Made by a program: the position numbers and the translations under genes. A stretch of 64,000 nucleotides of DNA from Eubacterium sp. AF22-8LB (lineage in GTDB: Bacteria > Bacillota_I > Bacilli_A > Erysipelotrichales > Erysipelotrichaceae), in NCBI RefSeq assembly GCF_003458715.1, contig NZ_QRVI01000007.1:24234-88233 (forward strand). Reading direction: 5' to 3'. Every line of letters starts with the position of its first letter. Within the stretch, counting starts at the first letter, position 1. Below are positions 39,577 through 46,619 of the stretch, piece after piece. A model generated the notes under the pieces. That model was not told where the DNA came from. It saw only the letters and a program-made list of their open reading frames with translations, and ran no database searches.

Positions 39577-42152
39577 TATTTTGCCTCATACCAAGATTTA
39601 CCGACACTAATACTAGCCTTTAATGGAACCTTTAATTCCATTGCGTTTTCCATTGTATCTTTAACTAGATTTTGCATCAAATCCAACTCATTATCTGGCA
39701 CCAAGAAAATCAATTCATCATGAATTTGAAGTAACATCTTTGATTGTACATTCGCATCCTTTAAAGCCTTATCCATTTTCAACATTGCTATTTTAATTAA
39801 ATCTGCAGCACTTCCTTGAATAGGTGCATTCATGGCAGCACGCTTTCCAAATTCACGTGTCATAAAATTCTTATCGTTGATTTCAGGGATTTCTCTTCTT
39901 CGATGGAACAATGTTTCCACATATCCATTTTCCTTACAGAAATCAATCAGCTGATTCATATATTGATGAATTTTTGGATAACTATCGAAATACATCTGCA
40001 TAAATTCACCCGCTTCTTTACGTGTGATATGTAATTGTGAGGATAAGCCAAATTCAGTTTGTCCATACACAATTCCAAAGTTTACAGTCTTGGCAATTCT
40101 TCTTTTTTGATCATCCACCTCTTCTGGTGTGCAACCAAAAATTAAAGTTGCAGTTTTAGTATGTATATCCAAACCTTCATTAAAAGCTCTTATCATATGA
40201 TCCTCATTAGCCATATGTGCCAACATTCTTAACTCGATTTGAGAATAGTCAGCTGACAACAAGTGATATCCTTCTTGAGCCACAAACGCCTTACGAATTT
40301 CTTTTCCTAATTCATCTCGTATACTAATATTTTGTAGATTCGGATCACTGCTCGATAATCTGCCTGTTTGTGTCATAGTTTGGTTAAAGCACGTATGAAT
40401 TTTTTCATCGGAACGAATATGCTTCTTTAAGCCATCAATATATGTACTCAAAACTTTTGCTATCTTACGATATTCAAGAATATCCTCAATGATTGGATGT
40501 TTTCCACGTAATTTTTCCAATACATCAGCAGAGGTTGAACGTTTTTTACCCCCACCACTTAGATTCAACTCATCAAATAAAACATTTGCCAATTGTTTAG
40601 GAGAATTAATATTAAAAATCATTCCTGCATGACCATATATTTGTTGGGCTAATTCATCTAATTTTTTATTCAATAAAACTCCATATTCATCTAAAAAACT
40701 TTCTTGAATTGAAATCCCTTCTTTTTCCATAGAAAACAAAACATGTGCAATTGGCATTTCAATATCTTCATACAAAGAAATCACATTTTGTGATTTTAAA
40801 GATGATCGAATCTCACTTCTTTTCTCAAATAGTTGCTGCGTCAAGCTATGGCAAATAGCCTTTTCTCTTGTAACACTATAAGCAGGTTCTTCTTTGGTCT
40901 TTTTTGATACATCATGAAATGATTCTGGTAAAGAAATATGAAGGGCTTCTATCAGGGCATCACTATCTGTAGCTGTTGAATTTAATAAGAAACCTGCAAT
41001 GTGTAAATCATCACTAAATTCATTCCATTTAAATCCATAGCGATCTAGTAAATGCATCATCTCTTTTGTATCCCACGTAATAATTTTTTTCTTTTCCAAA
41101 AGCTTCTTAAAGTTCGCATCCTCTAATGCATTTTCTACTGAAATGTAATAAATTGTTTTATCAAGTGGAACCATAAAGCCATATAGCTTTTGATCTAAAT
41201 AAGGCTCTTGGCTACATACTGGCATAATCATTACATTTTCATCTTGAATCATTTCAAAATGATCCACTTCTTTTAATGGCCATTTTTCATTTTTTGTTTG
41301 TTTTGTACGATTGACCAATGAACGCATTTCATACTTTTCATAGAATCCGTTCACTGCCTCTTGAATTCCTGAAAATTCACAATCACATAATTCAAATGGC
41401 AATTCCATTTTTGTATAGATTGTCGCAAGCTCTAAAGACATAAATGCATTGTCTTTATCCTTCTCTAATTTTTCCTTTAGCTTCCCTTTTACCTCATCAA
41501 TATGTGCATATACATTTTCTACTGTCGAATATTGATTCAATAAACGCAAGGCTGTTTTTTCACCAACACCTTGAACACCAGGAATATTATCAGCTGTATC
41601 TCCCATTAAGCCTTTCATCTCAATAACTTGACTTGGAGTAATTCCATAGGTATCCAAAAGATTTTGTTCGTCCATCAAATCCATTTCACTTAAGCCCTTT
41701 TTCATTAAAAGAACATGTGTCGTTGCATCAATTAGCTGTAATAAATCTCGATCACTTGTCAATATCGTTGTTTGAACATCTTTACAGCATTTTGCCATAC
41801 TACCAATAATGTCATCGGCTTCGTATCCTTCTTGTTCATAACGTTTAATACCAGCTGCATCTAAGTATTCTCTAACTATTGGAAATTGCACAATCAATTC
41901 TTCATCTAATGGCTTTCTAGTTCCTTTATATGCAGAAAATTGTTTGTGTCTGAATGTTGGCTTTCCAGCATCCCACGCAACCAATATTTCATCTGGTTCA
42001 ATAATATCAATTGCTTTATTCAGCATCATCACAAAACCATAGACCGCATTGGTTGGTATACCGTTTGACGTCGTCATTCTATGTGTATATAAAGTTGCAT
42101 AATATGCACGAAATAGCATGGAGTTTCCATCCAGTAATAGTAATTTTTTCAT
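39576..42152 (-). CDS. polA: DNA polymerase I
   Basis: 858 residues. The N-terminal 5' nuclease (LLLDGNSMLFRAYYA, YEADDIIGSMAK, GVQGVGEKTA) is intact. The middle 3'-5' exonuclease-like domain (~300-460) lacks the DxE and other catalytic acids, as in Bacillus Pol I, so no proofreading is expected. The polymerase domain has LLSADYSQIELRMLAH and LLQIHDELIF. Works in Okazaki fragment maturation and repair. Ribosome binding site AGAGG. Confidence 0.97.
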   Translation of the reverse strand: MKKLLLLDGNSMLFRAYYATLYTHRMTTSNGIPTNAVYGFVMMLNKAIDIIEPDEILVAWDAGKPTFRHKQFSAYKGTRKPLDEELIVQFPIVREYLDAAGIKRYEQEGYEADDIIGSMAKCCKDVQTTILTSDRDLLQLIDATTHVLLMKKGLSEMDLMDEQNLLDTYGITPSQVIEMKGLMGDTADNIPGVQGVGEKTALRLLNQYSTVENVYAHIDEVKGKLKEKLEKDKDNAFMSLELATIYTKMELPFELCDCEFSGIQEAVNGFYEKYEMRSLVNRTKQTKNEKWPLKEVDHFEMIQDENVMIMPVCSQEPYLDQKLYGFMVPLDKTIYYISVENALEDANFKKLLEKKKIITWDTKEMMHLLDRYGFKWNEFSDDLHIAGFLLNSTATDSDALIEALHISLPESFHDVSKKTKEEPAYSVTREKAICHSLTQQLFEKRSEIRSSLKSQNVISLYEDIEMPIAHVLFSMEKEGISIQESFLDEYGVLLNKKLDELAQQIYGHAGMIFNINSPKQLANVLFDELNLSGGGKKRSTSADVLEKLRGKHPIIEDILEYRKIAKVLSTYIDGLKKHIRSDEKIHTCFNQTMTQTGRLSSSDPNLQNISIRDELGKEIRKAFVAQEGYHLLSADYSQIELRMLAHMANEDHMIRAFNEGLDIHTKTATLIFGCTPEEVDDQKRRIAKTVNFGIVYGQTEFGLSSQLHITRKEAGEFMQMYFDSYPKIHQYMNQLIDFCKENGYVETLFHRRREIPEINDKNFMTREFGKRAAMNAPIQGSAADLIKIAMLKMDKALKDANVQSKMLLQIHDELIFLVPDNELDLMQNLVKDTMENAMELKVPLKASISVGKSWYEAK

Positions 42153-42186
42153 GTTGTTTACCTCTTTGTATCTATTTTAACATATA

Positions 42187-42223
42187 TGAAAAGAAGGAAA
42201 CGAATCCTTGACTCATTTCCTTC
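42187..42223 (-). terminator. Terminator of mreCD
   Basis: GAAGGAAA / TTTCCTTC (8 bp, 15-nt loop) followed by TTTTC on the minus strand. The 5' arm overlaps the mreD stop codon. Confidence 0.65.
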
Positions 42224-42779
42224 GAATATTTTGCAATTTCAACTTTTCCATTCGTTTATATCGAATATCCTTTATCATCGCATATCTAGTGAATACAGTG
42301 ATGATATAAATTAAAACAAAAATTGCCACACCATTGAAAATCAATGTTAATGCTTCTACATGTATAAACCATTTCACAAAGCTCATTGTCAAAAGTCCTA
42401 GAAGCTTGGGCCCAAAAAAACAAAGTAAATCACTCACAAACATCATTAAAAATACGATTGCGAAATGCATCCAATGATTTTGATCTATCATTTCCTTAAA
42501 AAAGCCAATCAGCCAGCCAAACAGACCAAATAAAATCATCTTAACGAACCAATCTGTTGTAAAGAACATACCTACACAAAGTCCGCAAAGGCATGCATAC
42601 AAAATTCGATTTAAGCTTTTTTCATGTGACACAACGAGTAAGCATCCACAAAAACATAGATGACTCACAAAAGATAGTGATGAATAAGTAAAATCCACAC
42701 TAAACAAATATGCGAACAGCTGATCAAGCATAGCTAATATTGCCAGGAAAACAAACGCATAACGCTCTTTATTTATCAT
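42213..42779 (-). CDS. mreD: Rod shape-determining protein MreD
   Basis: 188 residues with five or six hydrophobic helices and little else conserved, as is usual for MreD. Assignment relies on topology, size and the 4-nt overlap with mreC (ATGA). Part of the elongasome that links MreC to the RodA/PBP2 synthase. Confidence 0.85.
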   Translation of the reverse strand: MINKERYAFVFLAILAMLDQLFAYLFSVDFTYSSLSFVSHLCFCGCLLVVSHEKSLNRILYACLCGLCVGMFFTTDWFVKMILFGLFGWLIGFFKEMIDQNHWMHFAIVFLMMFVSDLLCFFGPKLLGLLTMSFVKWFIHVEALTLIFNGVAIFVLIYIITVFTRYAMIKDIRYKRMEKLKLQNIRRK

Positions 42780-43612
42780 TTACTTTCCTCTTTTCCAATC
42801 ACAAGACAATAATCGAAGCTCTTCATATTTGATACTGGTGAAACATAAACAGTTGAAATGATTGAATCATCATTTAAAGAAACATCCTTTACTTCCCCAA
42901 TAAGAATACCGCTTGGATAGTTTCCTCCCTTACCACTTGTTGCAACTGTCTGTCCTTTTGTCACAGTCGCATCATTATCGAACAGAGAAACTCGATATGC
43001 CTTTTTTTCAGTATCATAGGATTGTAAAACACCCTCTACACTTGAACCATCTTCTAAAGACATCTTGATGGCAATATCATTATTTAAATGCTGACAAGTC
43101 AATAGTTGAACGACACTTGTGCTTGTTTGTACAGTATCTACTAAACCAATCGCACCTTCGCTTGTTGTCACAAGCATATTCTTTTTTACCCCTTGCTTTT
43201 TTCCAGCTGAAATCGTCACCGTTTGTGACCATGAATCACTAGAACGTTCCAACACTCTAACACTTATGGTTTTCGCATTTGAAAGACCACCTTTCATATT
43301 TAGTAAGTCTTCAAGCTGCTTATTTTTATTTCTTTCATCCTCATAAGCCGTTTGATAATTCTTCTGTTCAGCAAGTTGTTTAGATAAATATTCATTATCA
43401 TCATAGGCATGCCACAGATTCGCAAAATCATTGACAGCACTGCCAATAGATGAAAGTGGATTTTGAATCAATCCATATTTTAAATATGTCCATGCACTAT
43501 ATCCAATGTTCGTGATGGAACTTTGTCGAAGTCCAACCATTGTACATGCAAGTATACATAGAACGACAATAATCGTAAGTAATCTTTTTTGAAGTCGAGT
43601 AAATTTACGCAT
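42776..43612 (-). CDS. mreC: Cell shape-determining protein MreC
   Basis: 278 residues. One N-terminal membrane helix (~10-28), coiled coil (~65-105; YLSKQLAEQKNYQTAYEDER), then the two beta-barrel domain region with VLERSSDSWSQTVTISAGKK and VATSGKGGNYPSGILIGEV. The ATG at 43612 follows GGGGGAT. It has its own promoter after radC. MreB is not encoded between radC and mreC here. Confidence 0.94.
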   Translation of the reverse strand: MRKFTRLQKRLLTIIVVLCILACTMVGLRQSSITNIGYSAWTYLKYGLIQNPLSSIGSAVNDFANLWHAYDDNEYLSKQLAEQKNYQTAYEDERNKNKQLEDLLNMKGGLSNAKTISVRVLERSSDSWSQTVTISAGKKQGVKKNMLVTTSEGAIGLVDTVQTSTSVVQLLTCQHLNNDIAIKMSLEDGSSVEGVLQSYDTEKKAYRVSLFDNDATVTKGQTVATSGKGGNYPSGILIGEVKDVSLNDDSIISTVYVSPVSNMKSFDYCLVIGKEESK

Positions 43613-43634
43613 AATATCCCCCAAACTAACTTAT

Positions 43635-43663
43635 ATTATAGCGATATTCCCTCCTTCTTTCAA
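43635..43663 (-). promoter_or_regulatory. mreCD promoter
   Basis: TTGAAA (43658-43663), 17-nt spacer, TATAAT (43635-43640), 22 nt before the mreC ATG. The -35 box overlaps the last codons of radC. Confidence 0.72.
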
Positions 43664-44334
43664 TCGAGATATTTATGCTCTTTAAACGAATAATATTGAT
43701 TTTTTCCTACAATAATATGATCAATTAAATGTACTCCCATCGTCATGGCAACTTGAATCATTTTATAGGTTACTTCAAAATCTGCTTTGGATGGCGTACA
43801 ATCCCCCGAAGGATGATTGTGTGCAATTAACACAGAATTTGCGTTTTGTAGAAAAGCCTCTTTAAAAACTTCTCTAGGATGAACCGTACTTTCATTTAGT
43901 GTTCCCTTAAATAACACGCGATGTGAAATCAGTTTACTTTTGGTATCTAAATAGAGTGCAATAAAGCATTCTTGATTCAAAGCTCCATATTCAAATTCAA
44001 ACCACTCAATAACATCTTCTGGTTTAAGAATTGAAGCATGATAAGCTTTGGATTTAAATACACGCTTGCTAAGTTCTACACTAGCTAATAGCTGCAAAGC
44101 CTTTACTTCGCGAATCCCTGGAATCTGCATCAATGTATTTACATGCATCTGCATTAATTTTGATAAACCTTCACTTTCTTTCAATACATCGGACGCAATT
44201 TCGAATACAGAACGATTCTTATTTCCACTTTGTAGAATCAAGGCAACTAATTCTAAGTCGCTCAAAGATTCTAAGCCATTTCGCAACGCTTTTTCTCGTG
44301 GGCGTTGCTCCACTTCCATTTCTTTTACCTTCAT
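43660..44334 (-). CDS. radC: RadC-family JAB-domain protein
   Basis: 224 residues. N-terminal helix-hairpin-helix (RPREKALRNGLESLSDLELVA; LMQIPGIREVKALQLLA) and C-terminal JAMM metal motif HNHPSGDCTPSKAD. Once thought to act in repair; true function unsettled. Start chosen by family precedent (MKVKEMEVEQRPREK). No clear ribosome binding site precedes this ATG; AAGG lies before an internal Met five codons later, and a TATAAG sits 5 nt upstream. Confidence 0.93.
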   Translation of the reverse strand: MKVKEMEVEQRPREKALRNGLESLSDLELVALILQSGNKNRSVFEIASDVLKESEGLSKLMQMHVNTLMQIPGIREVKALQLLASVELSKRVFKSKAYHASILKPEDVIEWFEFEYGALNQECFIALYLDTKSKLISHRVLFKGTLNESTVHPREVFKEAFLQNANSVLIAHNHPSGDCTPSKADFEVTYKMIQVAMTMGVHLIDHIIVGKNQYYSFKEHKYLD

Positions 44335-44387
44335 ATACTCTTATACGAAAAAAAAAGAACTTTTTTTAATTTTTTTATATTTTTTGC

Positions 44388-44416
44388 TTGCAAAGTGTAG
44401 ATTCACATGGTATATT
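44388..44416 (+). promoter_or_regulatory. tRNA-His promoter
   Basis: TTGCAA (44388-44393), 17-nt spacer, TATATT (44411-44416), about 22 nt before the mature tRNA. The same TTGCAA-N17 layout is used for the tRNA operon at 46.5 kb. Confidence 0.72.
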
Positions 44417-44437
44417 ATACAAGCGTTAAGCATTTAT

Positions 44438-44515
44438 GGCGGTTGTGGTGAAGTTGGTTAACACAGCGGATTGTGGCTCCGTCACGCGCGCGTTCGAATC
44501 GCGTCAGCCGCCCCA
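44438..44515 (+). tRNA. tRNA-His (GTG)
   Basis: Cloverleaf folds fully. The anticodon loop TTGTGGC gives GTG. The extra 5' G-1 pairs with C73, the hallmark of tRNA-His, and CCA is encoded. The T-arm contains GTTCGAATC. Confidence 0.96.
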
Positions 44516-44528
44516 CAAAGAATTTTAA

Positions 44529-44552
44529 GTCTCGAGTCATCGAGGCTTTTTT
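44529..44552 (+). terminator. Terminator of tRNA-His
   Basis: GTCTCGA / TCGAGGC (7 bp, 4-nt loop) followed by six T. Confidence 0.85.
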
Positions 44553-44553
44553 C

Positions 44554-44582
44554 TTTACTTTTTCTTAGTTTGTTAGTATATT
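44554..44582 (+). promoter_or_regulatory. Promoter of the thioredoxin-like lipoprotein gene
   Basis: TTTACT (44554-44559), 17-nt spacer, TATATT (44577-44582), then 6 nt to the ATG. It starts one base after the T-tract of the tRNA-His terminator. Predicts a leaderless transcript. Confidence 0.55.
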
Positions 44583-44588
44583 AGGAAC

Positions 44589-45161
44589 ATGAAAAAAATA
44601 TTACTCATTCTCTTAAGCCTTACTCTATGTGCTTGTCAAACTCAAACACAAATCAAGCATTCTTCTTCAAAACAAGCTTGTGATGCGACAAGTACAGAAG
44701 AAAAATGTGATTCAACAGATGACACTAAAATAAAATTTAATGAGATCAGCTTTGATGAAGCTATCCAATATTTCATCGAAAAAAATTCCGGTGTATTATA
44801 TTTTGGTTATTCTAGTTGTCCTTGGTGTAAGGAGGCTAAACCTGTCTTGAAAAAGGTAGCCCAAGAAAATGGAATTGATATTCAATATGTAAAAGTTAGG
44901 GATGAAGAAAAAAATAGATTGTACACGGATGAGCAAAAAGCTCAAATCCAACCTTATATCCAAGACTATATGTCAAATAACGATGAAGGTGTCCTTACTT
45001 TGTATATTCCATTAGTTCTTGTAGTAAAGAATGGTAAAGTTATTGATGGACATGAGGGTACTTTGGATAGTCATGATGCGACCAAAAGAAAAATGACAGA
45101 TCAGGAAAAAAAAGAATTAACTCAAATCTATACAAAATTAATGAGTGAAGCTAAAAACTAG
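44589..45161 (+). CDS. Thioredoxin-fold lipoprotein
   Basis: 190 residues. Signal peptide with lipobox LCAC (Cys16), then a polar linker and a thioredoxin-like domain with the redox motif CPWC in YSSCPWCKEAKPVLKKVA. IPLVLVVKNGKVIDG supplies the cis-Pro region. Likely membrane-anchored outside the cell, acting as disulfide reductase or oxidase. Similar proteins accompany bacteriocin and secretion loci, but none is seen here. No DsbD/CcdA partner is adjacent. No ribosome binding site at proper spacing. Confidence 0.85.
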   Translation: MKKILLILLSLTLCACQTQTQIKHSSSKQACDATSTEEKCDSTDDTKIKFNEISFDEAIQYFIEKNSGVLYFGYSSCPWCKEAKPVLKKVAQENGIDIQYVKVRDEEKNRLYTDEQKAQIQPYIQDYMSNNDEGVLTLYIPLVLVVKNGKVIDGHEGTLDSHDATKRKMTDQEKKELTQIYTKLMSEAKN

Positions 45162-45180
45162 CTTCACTTTTATTTTTTTC
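45144..45180 (+). terminator. Terminator of the thioredoxin-like lipoprotein gene
   Basis: AGTGAAGCTA / TAGCTTCACT (10 bp, 5-nt loop), followed by TTTATTTTTTTC. The stem overlaps the last codons and stop of the gene, and the tract runs into the end of the convergent DUF1848 gene. Confidence 0.82.
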
Positions 45181-46036
45181 GAACTTTTATTTCATCATCT
45201 AAACCTAATTGTCCAATTAACAAACTAGATTTTGAATTATGTAATTTATAATTTTTTGCGATTTGTTTAGAATCGTAATTCGCGTAGCAATACTTACATC
45301 CATGTAAGCAAGAGTTATATGCACCTACATCAACCATACTTACACATTGGCAATCTCTTGCCTTCCATTCTTTTAATAGTTTTCCTGTTCTTTCAAAGGC
45401 ATATTTAATACTGACACAACAATCATGTGGGTCTCCAATCGCATAATCCTTTTCCATACAGGAAACAATGTTCAAATTATTTTCAGCAGCACTTTTTTCA
45501 AAAGCCCCTTTAATCATCAAATATTCTTCATTCGATGGATTGTGATAAATCAAATGGTTGTTACGAACATTTTTATAATCGTCCACAAATGAAACAATCA
45601 TTTTTGATACAGATCCATTTAATATCGTACATAACTTATGAAATGCACGAACATGATAATCTGCAGTATATTTAGAATTTAAAATAATTGGATCATATCG
45701 AACACAGATATTTTCTTTTCCTATATATGAAGATAATTGTTTAATACATTCAATCACTTCTTTTTTATTTGGTACATTTGGTTCAATATCATCAAAATAT
45801 CCTGTAATTGTTACTTGTAGCTGAATAGGAACAGAAAACAAATGAATTGTATCTAATAATGGAATCGGATACTTTGTACAGAATACAATCATATCAATAT
45901 CCGATACACAAATACGACTGACCAGTTTAGGATTAAAAGGATTTCTAACATCAAAAAATCCTTCATTCCATCGATTCACAAACCAATCCATATAATAAGC
46001 TACCACATCTGTTCTTCCACTTACGTTTATTATCAT
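45170..46036 (-). CDS. DUF1848 family protein with C-terminal CxxxCxxC cluster
   Basis: 288 residues. Begins MIINVSGRTDVVAYYMDWF and contains VRNPFNPKLVSRI, both typical of DUF1848. The C-terminal part has CQCVSMVDVGAYNSC and then HGCKYCYANYD. The CxxxCxYCY spacing resembles a radical-SAM-type [4Fe-4S] site placed at the wrong end of the protein. Function unknown. The start at 46036 is set by family similarity; the open frame extends upstream into the tRNA. A promoter ends 6 nt before the ATG. Confidence 0.85.
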   Translation of the reverse strand: MIINVSGRTDVVAYYMDWFVNRWNEGFFDVRNPFNPKLVSRICVSDIDMIVFCTKYPIPLLDTIHLFSVPIQLQVTITGYFDDIEPNVPNKKEVIECIKQLSSYIGKENICVRYDPIILNSKYTADYHVRAFHKLCTILNGSVSKMIVSFVDDYKNVRNNHLIYHNPSNEEYLMIKGAFEKSAAENNLNIVSCMEKDYAIGDPHDCCVSIKYAFERTGKLLKEWKARDCQCVSMVDVGAYNSCLHGCKYCYANYDSKQIAKNYKLHNSKSSLLIGQLGLDDEIKVRKK

Positions 46037-46042
46037 AGGTTT

Positions 46043-46071
46043 ATTAAACAGAGAAATAAGTAAATAGTCAA
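46043..46071 (-). promoter_or_regulatory. DUF1848 promoter
   Basis: TTGACT (46066-46071), 17-nt spacer, TTTAAT (46043-46048), then 6 nt to the ATG. It begins a few bases after the tRNA-operon terminator tract. Confidence 0.6.
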
Positions 46072-46075
46072 CCAA

Positions 46076-46100
46076 AAGAAAAAAGCCATCCTCAGATGAC
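46076..46100 (-). terminator. Terminator of the Ser-Asp-Gly-Asp tRNA operon
   Basis: GTCATC / GATGGC (6 bp, 4-nt loop TGAG) followed by TTTTTTCTTTT on the minus strand, 13 nt after the last tRNA. Confidence 0.78.
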
Positions 46101-46113
46101 TTAAATTTTGAAA

Positions 46114-46189
46114 TGGCGGTCCAGATGGGACTCGAACCCACGATCTCCTCCGTGACAGGGAGGCATGTTAACCACTACACCACTGGACC
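46114..46189 (-). tRNA. tRNA-Asp (GTC), copy 2
   Basis: 76 nt. Anticodon loop CTGTCAC gives GTC. Acceptor GGTCCAG/CTGGACC, discriminator G, CCA encoded. Identical over its whole length to the copy at 46284-46359. Confidence 0.96.
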
Positions 46190-46204
46190 AATATTTAATT
46201 TTAA

Positions 46205-46278
46205 TGGAGCAGATGAGGGGAATTGAACCCCCGTATCAGCCTTGGCAAGGCTGTGTTCTACCATTGAACTACATCTGC
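46205..46278 (-). tRNA. tRNA-Gly (GCC)
   Basis: 74 nt. Anticodon loop TTGCCAA gives GCC. Acceptor GCAGATG/CATCTGC, T73, CCA encoded. Lies between the two tRNA-Asp copies. Confidence 0.96.
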
Positions 46279-46283
46279 ATGAA

Positions 46284-46359
46284 TGGCGGTCCAGATGGGA
46301 CTCGAACCCACGATCTCCTCCGTGACAGGGAGGCATGTTAACCACTACACCACTGGACC
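46284..46359 (-). tRNA. tRNA-Asp (GTC), copy 1
   Basis: 76 nt, anticodon GTC, CCA encoded. Identical to the copy at 46114-46189; flanking bases differ, so the duplication is confined to the gene. Confidence 0.96.
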
Positions 46360-46382
46360 AAAACTATTTTCCAAAAATAAGA

Positions 46383-46473
46383 TGGCGGAGAAGGAGAGAT
46401 TTGAACTCTCGCGCCAGTTTCCCGACCTATACCCTTAGCAGGGGCACCTCTTCAGCCACTTGAGTACTTCTCC
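46383..46473 (-). tRNA. tRNA-Ser (GCT)
   Basis: 91 nt with the long variable arm of class II tRNAs. Anticodon loop CTGCTAA gives GCT. G73 and CCA encoded. First gene of the four-tRNA operon. Confidence 0.95.
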
Positions 46474-46533
46474 AAGAATATTTCCAGATTTCTTATTTTT
46501 TAGAACAACCTGCGTTATCCGTAACGCCCGTTT

Positions 46534-46562
46534 ATAATAACATGGATAAAAATTTATTGCAA
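46534..46562 (-). promoter_or_regulatory. Promoter of the tRNA-Ser-Asp-Gly-Asp operon
   Basis: TTGCAA (46557-46562), 17-nt spacer, TATTAT (46534-46539). The leader then contains a GCGTTA/TAACGC hairpin before tRNA-Ser. Confidence 0.7.
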
Positions 46563-46582
46563 GCAATTTTTTAAAAAATATT

Positions 46583-46616
46583 AAAAAAAATTAGAGGTCA
46601 TTTTTTGACCCCTAAT
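46583..46616 (-). terminator. Terminator of thrS
   Basis: ATTAGGGGTCA / TGACCTCTAAT (11 bp with one G-U, small A-rich loop) followed by a run of U on the minus strand, just after the thrS stop. Confidence 0.88.
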
Positions 46617-46619
46617 ATT

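Noticed and set aside
44319..44334. Leaderless call for radC
   Set aside because: A TATAAG lies 5 nt before the ATG, but no acceptable -35 box is found and an internal Met has AAGG at good spacing, so the evidence is weaker than for the five reported cases.
46037..46141. Upstream extension of the DUF1848 frame into tRNA-Asp
   Set aside because: The added codons read tRNA and terminator sequence. The family start MIINVSG fits the ATG at 46036.
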